A stretch of 64,000 nucleotides of DNA, taken from Diplocarpon mali (Eukaryota; Ascomycota; Leotiomycetes; Helotiales; Drepanopezizaceae). The translations under genes and the position numbers were made by a program. This document shows, one piece after another, positions 1 through 11,389 of this stretch (positions are counted from its first letter, which is position 1; every line of letters begins with the position of its first letter). Below the pieces are notes generated by a model that was given only the letters and a program-made list of their open reading frames with translations, had not been told where the DNA came from and did not search any database. The stretch lies in contig JAENRP010000005.1 in NCBI GenBank assembly GCA_024741835.1, forward strand, positions 75,444 to 139,443, given 5' to 3'.

Positions 1-2449
1 CGCTTTCGCCTCTTCGGTGCGATGCCTCTTGGAGACGTTCAATCCGGGTCTGCTGTCACTGAGCGTAACACCCACCCGGGTTTTCCAACTCACTCTATAC
101 CCCACACACCACACACCAAACGGCCAAAGCTGGCGTGGAAAGGATTTCTAGACAGCTGCGAGGTGTGGATGATGCCCGTCATGCGTGGTAAGAGGGCTTG
201 GGCAAAGATGAAGGTGCCGGCTACGTGACTATATCCTCATGTCGATGACGAGCCCAACGCCTGACCGGGTTGCGTTCTATCTCCAGGGCAAGTCTGGGGG
301 AAGGGTGGTGTTCGAAGCTTCAACATAGGATTAGACCCCGCTGGCAAGAGTACATGTAGCCCCCCTGAGTCATTGGCCATTGAAAGTATTACCAATAAGC
401 ATATGAAGCAGTGCCATCGAGGCGACTCGTCATCTACTACAAGAGTTCCATCCTCACGTCAATCGCGGGCCTCCCCACCAAGTCAGGCCCGAGCAGAAAC
501 TGTCCCCTCCGCCCCATCGCAAGCCGCTCGATCGTCCTTCTGTTCAAGGTCTGCGGCATAAATCCATCGTCCATTATTCCGAGCAGGCCGCTCCCGTCTC
601 CTCAATCCGCGCCCGCTCAGGTGCCACAGCTAGCTTTCCAAGGCCGATGACCTTTGGGACCCAGCTCGTACTCTTCCAGTCAGCACGTCGGTCACCACCT
701 GCAGTTTTCCCGTATCTTCCGAGTTCCGCGTCGAGTCCCCGAGCCATCATCCCTGGGTTTCGACAAGCCAAGGCACAGCAAGTGCCCAGCCCACGAGAGA
801 ATCACGTCTCCAGCCCCGGTTCTCGTATCCGTTCAGTGCTTCGCATCGTCAGACTGCAGGCTGGGATTCAGAGACGGTGTGATGACGATCGCGGGGATGG
901 ACACCGTGAGCTTGTGTTGCTGTTCTCGGGCGAGCATTGCGGCTTTGGCTCGAGCCATTCGATCGCTGAAGCCCAGGTTGTTGTCTGGCTGAGACTCTCT
1001 CCGCGCGACGGAGAGGGCGCGGCTGGGAGTTACGTGCTGTTGCCTGGGGACACGATTAGCTACGAAGATCGCTTACATAAGCGGGGGATGCGTTCCTTCT
1101 GGCAGTATCAAAACCGTACATATTAATTGTATGTAGCCTTGCTGGTCGGCGTGGTTGATTACACGTGGGGGGAGAAGAGGGTGTTGTTTCCCAGAAACAA
1201 ACCGAGTGCGCTGGCGCAGTGCAGAGAGAATCGGAGGTCGGAGGAGAGCGAGGCACCTGCACCAGGGAATCCAACATATTTGAGCATGGGACGAAGACCA
1301 TCGAAATTTAATTCTCCAAATGGCATCTATCCGAGACAGGCTCTCAGCCACGCTCTCGCCACACCGGAGCGAGGATCTCATTCAAGGCAACGTTAACTTT
1401 CAGCCCGCCACCCCTTGTCAGGACCCAGCACAACCTGCCTACCCTAGTCACGAAGCGCCGCTCACGAAGCTTGATCGATGTCCCGCAGCCGACCGGCGTC
1501 AAGGGGAGGAGCCGAACATCTGCTGTGGTGCAAGGCCAGCAGAATAGTCTGGTGGATGAAGCATGATGCAAGTATGTCGGAAGCACGGGCGGGGTGGCGC
1601 GTTCGTATTCCGGGCCTTTCGCTGGGGGGCTCGTGTTGCGGGGGATCTGCAGACGGCGCTCGTGGTCATGCATGCGGGGGACACGAGGTTTAGGTGCAAG
1701 GCCTCGGCTTCGAGTCGTGCCCGGCGGCGGTCGAGGGCTGAGCTCGTGTTTTTTTTTTTGCAGAGGACGCAGAGACCGGGCGGTTCTTACAACGAGAGCA
1801 GGCCGATGGAAACGAGCGACGAAGTTGCGGAGCGCTCCTCTGTCGATACCTGCAGAGAATGCCGGGGGGGGGTGGAGGATGGGGGTTTTGCTATCATGCT
1901 TTGCAAGAGCAGAGCGCTGGATGCCGGATACTTCGGCTTACGCAAAATGGCTCGGATGCTTCTGCGTCGGAAACCCCACAGACATATGTGAGCCCTGCAG
2001 ACCCGCTCGACCCCCCTCGCCTTGGAATGGACGCCAGCGTAGTGCTTATTACGCCTGCCATGGAGTAGCGTCCTACGTACGATCTGTACAGAGTATACCT
2101 TGCATTCGCCACTCTGCCGTCATGGTAGGTCCTCGGGATCCCAGACAGGCAATCCTAGGTGCTGGTCTGGTGAAGCCCCGCGGAGCAAGTCTAAAATCAT
2201 TGACTATCCTGTGGTGGTTCGGTTTTGCCGAAGCCGTACTGCTGGTCAGGGAGGCGAAGGGCGTAGATTGAGGCGAAGGGTGTCGATTGAAGAACGAAAG
2301 GCTGAGCAAGAGAATTCAGGTCGAGTTTTGCACAAGAAGGGGTTAATGCCACAGCCGAGCTAACCCTCTCTAGAATGGCACCAAGGAGTATAAGGGGTCC
2401 CAGTCACGGCTCCCCGCTAGATCAACTATTCGGATTAGCATTTCAAGGC

Positions 2450-2486
2450 GACTCGAACCGACTCCAGTTCTAGTTCGGTTCGAGTC
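2450..2486. repeat. Perfect 12-bp inverted repeat (hairpin)
   Basis: The arms GACTCGAACCGA (2450-2461) and TCGGTTCGAGTC (2475-2486) are exact reverse complements separated by 13 bases. The GGTTCGAGTCC core resembles a Pol III B box, but no tRNA cloverleaf can be built around it. Function unknown. Confidence 0.6.
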
Positions 2487-4284
2487 CGATTCGACCTCGC
2501 TTCCGCGGGGCCGAGGGGGGAATCAGTACAGTTAGAGCTCTACAACGTTTAGGGGGCAAAGATCAGAGACGCATGTATACTTTATAGTCAGGCTGGCTCT
2601 CAGGCTAATTCGTGGGTGTGGAAACCGAAAACTCCATGTCAGAACCTATATCCGATTCCCAGAAGAGTGCTGCACACCGCGAACCAATCGGGTCTATCTC
2701 GTGGAATAATTCTGCAGGGCTGATGTCCCAGACTCGACTAGACGTCGATTTCAGATTCACGCCATAGATAATGCCATGTTTGGAAATCAAGATTCGGGAC
2801 TTGCCAAGCGCGCCCCACGCTCAAATCCGACTTTCGGTACAGTCTTGCTCTTCAGTGTTGACGAGACGAGACGGTATTGATGCTCAGTTTTGAAAAACTT
2901 GTAGCTGTAAGTAAAATACAGATGCTCGATAGGGAAAAGTCCACTTTGCTAACAGTTCTGCATTATACTGTGTTGGCACGTATCGGATGTGTATCTAACA
3001 GTATCAACGGGCTTGAGAGTCCGAGGTAATTAATAGGCAACTACAATCCTACCAAGATCAGATGAAAAGAAGTTAATGTTATAAGAATTTGATGTAAATC
3101 AGGGATAGGTTGATACACGATTGTTGCGATACTAGTATAAAAGTAGAAGACAAATGGGCTTGCTCAGTTGAGCTTCGTGAAGCTTTGGTAATCAAGCCTG
3201 CGACTGGTCCAGACGGTTGTGCGTACCACTTGCAAATGTCCCAAAACCTGTGCTAAACCCCTAACACTATCAGTGACAATTCACATGCTTGTATGTATGG
3301 CCAAACCCGACTTGAGCAGTCCCTCGCTGGGCGGGGAGTAGATGGAAGCCGAGCCGACGATGACGAATAGTAGTGAGGCTTTGCAACGGCTGTTGAAAGC
3401 TCATCTCTACTAAGATGAGAATTAGCCCAGACCTCGCGAGTCAACAGGCAAAGCAACTCAGTATCGGAGTTCGGCAAGGCTACCGTGATGCAGCAGGCTC
3501 TGTCTTTCCTAGCCTCCGATCGGACTGTCGAACGCGCTTTCCCCGAATCTTGTATGGTCCTGTGGGGGAGAGGAGGCGGACGGGGTAATATAAGGGTTCA
3601 AAAAGAAAAGTCTGTTGACGTGGCAATCTCTGCTCGAGGCTGTGTTCGAAAGGGAGAAAACCTTCTTATATTGGCAGTACAATCTCCGTTCCCCCATATC
3701 TCCAAACTCTGATTCGGATAAAAATAGAGCAAAAGCACGAAATCTGCCCTTCACCGATCGCTCGAACTGTGTCTGTAACTGCTCTCGTGCGTACCTTGCG
3801 TACCCGGGGGAGTAGCTTCATACTGCATCAAGCTGTCACAACGTCCATCATACTATGTGTCTCGAGGGGCACAAGGGTTTCTGGTCAGGACTGCCAAGCA
3901 CCCGGGGAGAACGCGTAGATGTGACGCAGTCTTTTATCCTTTTTGACATTTATTTCGGGGGCGGGGAATGGCCGAGGCGGCTGTAACAGAAGGGGCCAGG
4001 AGGGCATTCCACGGGGGAGGATGATGCTAATTTGGGGTGCTTCTATACCCCAGGCCTGCGGAGGGCGGAGATCTGCTGAAGTTCTCCACAGCACGCAGTG
4101 GCTGGTCCTGATGGAGAGTTTTCGATAGAAAGGCGGGCAGATGAAGATGCGGGATGAGGGCAGTGGCGCGGGCCGGCTGTTGCTCTTGGCGTGTGGCGCG
4201 TGGTGTGTGGCGTGTGGCGTGTAGCATCGAGGCTGGTTCTCGGTCAGTACCTACCAACCTGTCTACGTGACGTCGGGCTACGTG

Positions 4285-4414
4285 ACCGAGTAGTATCAGT
4301 AGACCGTGGTATAAGGAGACCGCAGTATCGGTAGACCGTAGCATCAGTCGACCGTAGCATCAGTCGACCGTAGCATCAGTCGACCGTAGCATCAGGAGAC
4401 CGTAGTATCAGTAA
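4285..4414. repeat. 16-bp minisatellite, about 8 units
   Basis: Tandem units of the form ACCGTAGCATCAGTCG run through the interval. Three are identical (from 4335, 4351 and 4367), flanked on both sides by diverged copies at 4285, 4303, 4319, 4383 and 4399. The differences are mainly single substitutions. It lies in intergenic DNA about 1.1 kb upstream of the secreted-protein gene. Confidence 0.8.
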
Positions 4415-5531
4415 TCAGTAGTATTAGAACTCGAGAGTATCCGCAGTATCCGCAGTTCACTGATATCACAGGTACGTGCGCGGTTCAGGAGGTGGTGTAG
4501 GTGCCGCAGGCAAGGCTACATACCTCCCGGGGCATCGGGTTTCCGCCGTCGTCCCGCCGTCGCGTCAACGCATCCGCAGCACGAGTCGTGTCTCCTGGCG
4601 GCATCCTTCTCTCGTGGCCTGCGTCGAACGCTGAGTGACTTATGTCCCTGCTGTGCCAATGTCTGGCCGCGAGTTGTCCAATTCCCCCTTCGTGGACCTG
4701 TTTGAAGCGTGGGCCGAATCTCCGGAGCCTCGGCGGGGGTTGATCGGATGTCTAAACGGATCGGAGCCTCGGCGGGGCTGGATCGGATGTTCAAACGAAT
4801 CCCCACGCTAGAGCACAATGTGCGGCTCCAAAGTTCCCTCCCAGTAAGGGGGAGTCAGCAGGAGGAGCTCACGCGAAACCTTCCTTCTCTCCCCTGGCCC
4901 TGCGTACCGCCGTGGCCCGTGACCTGCCACCCGGATCGAACGGCGACCGGAGCGAGCCATGACGACCTCCCTCGGCTGCCTCGGCTTACCTCAGCTGTCC
5001 CCCCGCCATCCGTACGTCTCATTGGTCGGGGGGCGCCGCTCGCGCCGCATCTCAGCCTATTTTCGTCCGCCGTAGTGCGCGGAACCTCTACGGCATCCGA
5101 CGCTCTCCACACCGAGTTAAAATTAGACCCCTCGCGCGCCGCCACACGGAGAGGCTGAGACGCAGATGCCGGTCCTTAATTTGACCCCGTACGGTACAGC
5201 AGAAGGTGGCTGGCTGGAGAGCGGGGGAAACGCGGGAGCTAGGGAGCTCGGCAACCTGGTGACGAAGTGGGTAGGGGTAACTGACTGCGGTGCGAAACTA
5301 AACCTACCTCCGTCACTTACTGCCTTCGATCAAGTATAAGTTCTCGACAATCCCCTTCGGAAGAACTGCACTCACACACGCATACATTGGCTCTACATTT
5401 CTCTTTCGCTTCCTTCTCCCACAATCGTTCCAAACACCTCCCTCGACATACTTCCATCTTCCGCAGCATATCCGTCCCATCTCAATTCTCGGTTTTTCGC
5501 CTCTCAGCTCACCCACCCCCGACTCTCAATC

Positions 5532-6139
5532 ATGTATACATACAGAATCCTGTTCGCATCGATCATTGCATCGGCAGCTGCTTTGGTACGTTTTCCACCT
5601 CCGGCGACCTCAACACAAGACCGTGGACTAACCCCGTATAGCCATACAGCCCGGGCTCGTACCTCGAGCTCGGCGCCGACTGCACCCCGGGCTCGACCCC
5701 GTGTGCTAATGGCGCTATTTGCTACGCCGTGACTGCGTTGCAGCAAACACAATGCGGCAATTTCCAAGCGACCTGCCAGACAAACGACCAGTGCGCATAT
5801 AATACCTGCGAAAACGGTTTCTGCAGCGGCTTCAAGGCTGTAACCACCAGTACGACCAGCAGCGCCCCGACCGCAACACCAGCCATGGCATACCTGCCCA
5901 TCGGTGCGGCGTGCAATCCGAACTCGACCCCATGTGCCAACGGAGCCAGTTGCTACGCTTCCAATGCCTCGCTGCAGCCGGTATGCGGAAACTTCCAAGC
6001 GCTCTGCATATCGAGCGACCAATGCGCATACAATATTTGCGTGGAGGGATTCTGCAGCGGTTTCAAGGCGACGACTACTCCGGCCGCGCCCACTTACATG
6101 CCCACTCCCACTCCCACTCCCACTCCTGCTGGCTACTAG
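5532..6139 (+). CDS. Secreted cysteine-rich protein with two 8-Cys modules
   Basis: Two exons, 5532-5585 and 5642-6139, joined across a 56-nt intron (GTACGT...TAG, phase 0), give 183 residues. Exon 1 encodes almost exactly a signal peptide (MYTYRILFASIIASAAAL). The mature part holds two tandem modules of about 53 residues, each with eight cysteines in the same order and sharing the strings PCANGA, CGNFQA and CAYN. Each module ends in FCSGFK. A serine/threonine-rich linker joins them, and a proline-threonine repeat tail ends the protein. The cysteine spacing loosely recalls the Dickkopf-type cysteine-rich fold often annotated in fungal secreted proteins, but that is only a resemblance. A role as an apoplastic effector or wall protein is inference. 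The start is the only ATG giving a signal peptide. Confidence 0.82.
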
Positions 6140-7745
6140 CGATTTCGTCGGAGAGCTGGCAATTCGAGGGCTTGCCTTTGAATGGAAAATGCAGGGAGTT
6201 GCCTTGAGTAGAGAGAAGATACTGCGATGGTTTCAAATTTGTGATCCACAACGACGAATTTAGTGGCCGGATTTTGTATAAATGCTCATGTGCTTAGATA
6301 GCAAATTTTAACCAAAACGTCTAGGATGGAGAGAGAAAAAAAATGGAGAGAGAGGGAGGGCGGGAGGAATAGAGGATAGAAGATAGAGAAGAATAACACT
6401 CGTTTTTACAGGAAAATACTCTTCCCGTGAGGATGCAACGGTGAAACCCGGACATTTCTGCTAGAGTCTCGGTGAATTGGGGACAAGAGTGAGAAGCCGC
6501 TAGTCTTGAGATCCGCGAATGAGAAAACGGCAGCCAGATTCTGTTCCAGCAGCAACATCCAGAGCACAGATACGGCACAGACCACAGCTCGGTTCTTGTT
6601 TACAACCGCCCAAAGCCAAGCGAAGAGTCAGCCGCAGAGCATCTTCTTGCGTACCCAGAATATGATGAATGCTGCAAACTCCCGCTCTCTCTCGCCGCGT
6701 CGAGAAGTAGCAAATCAACCTACCAAGCATGACACTCACCCTCTCTCTCTCCTGCAAACTCGCCTCGACATCCCTTCCCTCCTCGATGTCTCGGCGGTGA
6801 CACGTAGCAGACAAGGATCAGGTGAAGATGGGGGAGGGAGCGGTAATCGTCAGCGGTGAGCCAGAGGTTCGCTGTTTACAGAGAGGGGCGAAGGNGGGGG
6901 GGGGGACTTATCACTGAATAGGTCAGGAAGTACTGCTCAACTGGGCGGATCATGTGACGTGCTTGGCGTGTTTTGGATTGGTGGGAATTGATACGTCACG
7001 TTCTGCTAGCACGTGGCGACCGGGGACGTCGGGCATAGGATTTCCCCGTTCGACCCCTGGCGGGACCAGACAGACTCCCACATCACACATTCGACGTGCG
7101 CGACGCATACCGACAACCCCGCTGCGAGGCCTGCCCTGCCGCATTGCTGCCAATCGGCCACGTCTGCTGCTGCGATCAGGACGTGCGGGCTCTGGAGACG
7201 ATGCAAGACTCGGATCTCCCCACGCGGAGCCTGGCGGAGTCCGGAGGGTGGGAGATGGAATCGCACCGCTGGATCGGTCGCTCGACCCGGCGATTCGGCT
7301 CTGCGCTGCTGGCATCCCGGCTTTTGGCACGTCGGAGGAGGCGGGAGCTGGCAGCGGGAGAACTCCAGGCTCGGGAGGGTGTAGGACGTCGACTGATATC
7401 GTGTGTCGCAAGGTCTGCCACGCGGTAGCCTGGTGGTCTCCCTTGCCATGGCGGGCTGGAGTTGTGAGGTCGAGGAGAGACCCAGCGTACAGAGGCACGT
7501 CTTCTCTCGGAACGATCCACAGGGAGGACTGAGTCCATCCGCATATTTGTGGCTGCTCCCGAGCCAAACCATGGCACAATTCTTCCCTCAGGTTCGTGCA
7601 ATCCAGGGCCTCCTCTCCCGTCGGACAGAAGCGAGACATCTCACGTCGAAACAGGGGGTTGCAATGGAAGGATGGGATCGCATCCATTGTCTCGGAGCTC
7701 AAGAGCACACTACCTACATCTAAAAATCCTGCGCTCGTTTCGAAT
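6140..7745. other. Intergenic, no supported gene
   Basis: The stretch separates two genes pointing toward each other. Long frames occur on both strands around 6950-7720 but have arginine/serine-rich, domain-free translations typical of GC-rich non-coding DNA. One ambiguous base (n) sits at 6895 at the edge of a G homopolymer, so the run length there is uncertain. Confidence 0.5.
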
Positions 7746-9101
7746 TCAGTACCCTAGCTCAATCTTCCACATCGTGATGATGTTCTCGGCAGTACCACTC
7801 GAAAGATACAGAACCCTGGGGTCCTCGCTCATCGAAGGGTGGACGTTGATCCCGTAGCCCTCCGTCTCGCCCAGTAGCGTGTATTGAGTGCTCCACGGGC
7901 CGTAAGGCGTGTTGCTAAGATAGAAGTTTGCAGACCAGCCGTACATGCACGTAAACAACATCCACTTCTCCAGATATCGGTTATACATGATGCTCCCTTG
8001 GCCGTCGCTGTGGATCTTGCCCTGCTCCTGCCCAGTGGTCTGAATACCGTAGCCGCCATCATCTTGCTGGGGGATGCCGACGACCCACTGGCCATCGGTT
8101 CGCATGAACTCATACTTGGAGGCATCGAACGCCTCGTTGAGTTTCGCCCTTCCGATGACTATGCCGGTCGGACCACCGTTCGAGTAGGTATAGATGTAGC
8201 CATCCGCTCTGGTGATCGTCATCAGCCCAACCTGCAGCGCCTCCGGACCTGCAATCAGCGGGCCGAATCTCTCCGCAACCGGTGCCTTTTCCCCCAGGCT
8301 ACACTTGAAGATTGCTAAACCCTTGGGGACCTCCTTCCCCGTCGTATCTCTCCATACCTCGAACGCAAAGCCAACGCCGACTCCATCCTCGACCTCGGCC
8401 ACGTTCGAGGTATCCATGCCCCAGTGATTCGTCTCGCCGCAAGGTTTCTCGTCGCTCGCGTGCGGCTTGACAAAGTCCCAGCCCGCGACATTCTCGGCCC
8501 CCTTCGTGTCGATTTCCAAGACATTATGCGGGTTTGCGTAGAAAGCCGCCCCCATACTGAATCCGTGATGCAGCCCGTCGACGGCCAGCACGTCGCCAAA
8601 GTTCCAGAATGTCTTCCCGGCGAGGGTGGAGGTGCGACCTTTGTCCCACCCTAGCTTTGGCATGGAATTGGAGAAGATAGCCCCGAGCTTGGCGGCTCTC
8701 CATTTCTTGTCTTTGTCGGCGTGGAAGGCGTCGGGTTCGGGCAGCTCAGCAGTTGCTTGAGGCGATGATGATGAGGGTCTGGTTGTGAATGGGATTTGAT
8801 GTGGTGGCGAGTGATCCGCGTGGCCCCCGGAGGAATGTATCTTCTCAGCTGCTTCCAATTAGCGATGACACGTCAGTCAATCAAGACAGAAGAGCAACTA
8901 CAGAGCTTGTTCAACAGCTTCGACATCTTGATTACAATGCGAGTATATAGTAGGAAAAGAGTCGCAAAATACAAACAGCGATGGAGCGGTTGTTGTTGTA
9001 TGGAGCGCGATACCGAGGCGGGACTTACTATCCCGACCCGTCTTGATTGTTAGCGTCAATACTTGGGCGCACACGAATAATGATGTAATGGCTGCCGACA
9101 T
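7746..9101 (-). CDS. DUF4185-type beta-propeller protein, probably secreted
   Basis: The main exon (8848 down to 7746) carries a propeller-like protein with the string FWNFGDVLAVDG near the start, NHWGMDTSNVAEVEDGVG in the middle and a C-terminal YLEKWMLFTCMYGW segment. These are typical of DUF4185 proteins, which resemble glycoside hydrolase propellers. The main frame has no good ATG upstream. A first exon at 9101-9029 (MSAAITSLFVCAQVLTLTI...) ends at a perfect GTAAGT donor and joins in phase 1 to a CAG acceptor at 8849, giving about 391 residues with a signal-peptide-like start. The implied intron (about 180 nt, branch CTAAT) is much longer than the others in the window, so this first exon is tentative. 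The enzymatic substrate is unknown. Confidence 0.65.
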
Positions 9102-9862
9102 ACTTGTTCATAATCTAACGGGCTTATCAAGTTGTTGGTAGGCAAGCAATATGCCCCTCCTACCCTCGAAGCTCGGGAGACATCGTCTTGGCAACAGTGT
9201 TGTTGACTCCGCTCGCTAAACAAACGAGGTGCGACGCAAAGCCATCACCGCATCTTGCCAAACCACTCTACTCATTGTACCCAGATACATGGAAACCCGA
9301 ATTCCAAGGATTCGAGACCAGCACAGCCTGCCAAACCGAGCCTTTCCCGACGCAAGACGAAAAGTCGAAACAGACATCAACTGCAGCGTAGAAGCTTGAG
9401 CCCACATGCGTGCGATTTTCTGCCGGTGTTGCCCATGGTCCTTTTCGCTTCTCACCCCATGCCTGCTCGGCTGCGTGAACGCACGAACAGCGATGGAGAG
9501 GTGTGCATGAACCCGGGCATTGCAGACCGAAGGCTCACAGCTGATGCAGCACTTGAGGGGAGCCTCTGCCTGTGCAAGGATGCTCAACTTGATGCCAAGT
9601 AGGCGAGAAAAAGCAGGAGATGGTAGGGTGCGGAAATAATCGGTAATCGATTGGACACGCGTCGATACATAGAGAGGTAGTGGGGGAAACAGTATAGATT
9701 CACATCTCTGACTATATGCGCAAGATATAGCTAGGGCCTCTTCAGGGGTACGTGGACGAACCAAGCTAGGGTTGACATGCAAATTAACCCCTAATTAGGA
9801 GATATTTCAAGCTAGAGCGCATATTTATAATTTGGGTCGAGAGCAGCCTTCTGTGAAGAGAA
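9102..9862. other. Intergenic, no gene seen
   Basis: Between the DUF4185 gene and the first copy of the 129-bp repeat. Short frames on both strands have no recognisable domain. The composition becomes AT-rich from about 9780 onward, the edge of the repeat-rich block. Confidence 0.5.
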
Positions 9863-9991
9863 GGCATGGTTCGTATGCTACTGCAGATCATAGGATTTAT
9901 ATGCAAGTCCCCGAATCAATATACATCCCTTTTTTAGCTATCTTGAATCATAAATAATGAAGTGTTTGTATCCTGCACCGCGTGAAGGTAT
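9863..9991. repeat. 129-bp direct repeat, left copy
   Basis: Aligns without gaps to 11261-11389 (offset exactly 1398 bases). By eye there are about 14 differences, about 10 of them transitions. Similarity stops abruptly at both ends. No TG...CA termini and no convincing target duplication are seen, so it is not an obvious LTR. Confidence 0.85.
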
Positions 9992-10077
9992 ACAGCCCCG
10001 CGCCCCTAGGACCGCCCGTCGACTCGATGACCAACATCTCCGCCGCCCGGCACCCGCGCTTGATACTGCCCTTCTAA

Positions 10078-10341
10078 CTAAGTGCAGCAGGCATGTCGAT
10101 CGCATGCTGAATCTTTGTGCTTATCTGCGCAGCTCGCCTCGTTCATTTGAGTCAGGTTGGCGTCAAAGCTTTGAATTGATCCTGGGTCGCAAGTGGAAAG
10201 ATATGCGGAGCAGAAGAGCTTATTGCCTATCATGCATGAGCCATAGCTTTGCTTATATTCTCCCTCGCACTTCGCGGTGCAAAGGGACGCGATAGCGAGG
10301 AGGGTAGCCGCGGTAACCGGAGCAGAGAGCTGCATTTTCAT
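10078..10341 (-). CDS. Small secreted protein with 8 cysteines (effector-like)
   Basis: A single exon of 87 residues. Residues 1-23 form a clear signal peptide (MKMQLSAPVTAATLLAIA then SLCTA), leaving about 64 residues with eight cysteines and a C-terminal pair of adjacent cysteines (ACCT end). An even number of cysteines and a small acidic/polar mature chain are typical of fungal apoplastic effectors or antimicrobial-like proteins. Which of these it is cannot be told from sequence. The first ATG (10341) is used; a second in-frame ATG lies two codons later and would also keep the signal. The gene sits alone between two 129-bp direct repeats, and its frame is intact despite apparent RIP in the surroundings. 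Confidence 0.75.
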   Translation of the reverse strand: MKMQLSAPVTAATLLAIASLCTAKCEGEYKQSYGSCMIGNKLFCSAYLSTCDPGSIQSFDANLTQMNEASCADKHKDSACDRHACCT

Positions 10342-10830
10342 ATGTAGCTATTCCGATGAGCCGACGCGGGATTTTCTAAAGAGATAGTAGTAGATCGAGA
10401 TGTTTGTATTAAATGGCAAAGGGGGCAGAAAGCTCATATTTTAAAGCTAGGAGTGCTTGCTTATATATTGAAATGTTCACTTATTTCTAACGCTGGATCC
10501 TATTTCCTCGGTACTTCATACTCGAAGCCTAGGAGCTAACTACTTAATATGACGCATTATACTCTCAGCTTAAGGATGCTATAGTCAAACCAAGATCCTC
10601 CGCAGTAGTATACTAAGGCCGTTTCGCCCCTTACTGTTTAATTAACGAGAGGGAGTGAGAACGGACCATATTCCCCCGCGCCTATTCTTAAGCGACAACC
10701 GACTTACGCGCGCACTAGCTATAAATAGGCCGTCTCAGCGCCACACGGGCAACCACACGCTATAAGACGCTATTACACGCTTCGAGAGATCAATACAAGG
10801 CATAGTATCCCTAAGGGGATGCCCTCTAAC
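10342..10830. other. Upstream region of small secreted protein, no gene
   Basis: AT-rich in its first half, with no open frame of note. It probably contains the promoter of the gene at 10078-10341, which is read leftward, and it ends at the solo LTR. Confidence 0.45.
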
Positions 10831-11058
10831 TGTGACGGATGTTACCAGAGTCAGGGTTACCGCGGTCGTGGTCCGGTCCTACCCCGACTCGGCTAGGGTA
10901 GGGGTTCCACTTTTCTTCATATATATAAGCACCGCCCATTCACTCCTAGGCTCGTTGGTTGTCGATCCTAAGGTATGACTTGGAAGTTCTATTGGCATTG
11001 CTAGATGATCCGTACATATATCAGTGCCGAATCAGTGCTTACACTCCTGGTCGTCACA
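10831..11058. mobile_element. Solo LTR of an LTR retrotransposon (228 bp)
   Basis: The segment begins TGTGAC and ends GTCACA, the inverted TG...CA termini expected of an LTR. It is flanked by CTAAC (10826-10830) and CTGAC (11059-11063), a 5-bp target duplication with one transition. A TATA-like tract (CATATATATAAGC) lies internally at about 10916-10930. No internal retrotransposon domain or second LTR is adjacent, so this is probably a solo LTR left by recombination. Whether Gypsy or Copia cannot be told. Confidence 0.7.
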
Positions 11059-11260
11059 CTGACTATAACATAGCAAAGGAACGCCCTCCCCTAGAGACGA
11101 CGGCCTAATACCTACGCGCAGCGCCTCCCTTGAACCTGTAGCCCCTCTCTTGAAGCTTTAAGCCGAGAGCAAGCCGAGTCTACTGCGGGACATGAGAGCC
11201 CAAGTAGAACGAGCTCGTCCTTGCGAGAGCTTCGGGATGGGGTTCTTCACCGGCCTTCTC

Positions 11261-11389
11261 GGCATAGTTCGTATGGCATTGCAGATCATAAGACTTAGAT
11301 TCAAGCCACTGAATCAATATACATCTCTTCTTTAGCTATCTTGAATCATAAATAATGAAGTGCTTGTATCCTGCACCGCGTGAAGGTAT
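11261..11389. repeat. 129-bp direct repeat, right copy
   Basis: Partner of 9863-9991, in the same orientation and of the same length, with no indels. Together the pair encloses 1.27 kb holding the small secreted protein gene and the solo LTR. Confidence 0.85.

Larger units (their letters stand above)
1..5531. other. Gene-poor left flank
   Basis: No protein gene can be supported here. Open frames are short, lack recognisable domains and overlap one another on both strands in GC-rich DNA. The stretch holds a 12-bp inverted repeat (2450-2486) and a 16-bp minisatellite (4285-4414), listed separately. The last 150 bases (about 5380-5530) are rich in C and T and probably form the promoter and leader of the secreted-protein gene that follows. 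Confidence 0.6.

Noticed and set aside
6950..7708. 252-residue reverse-strand frame
   Set aside because: Overlapped by comparable frames on the + strand, no domain or intron signals, and biased composition.
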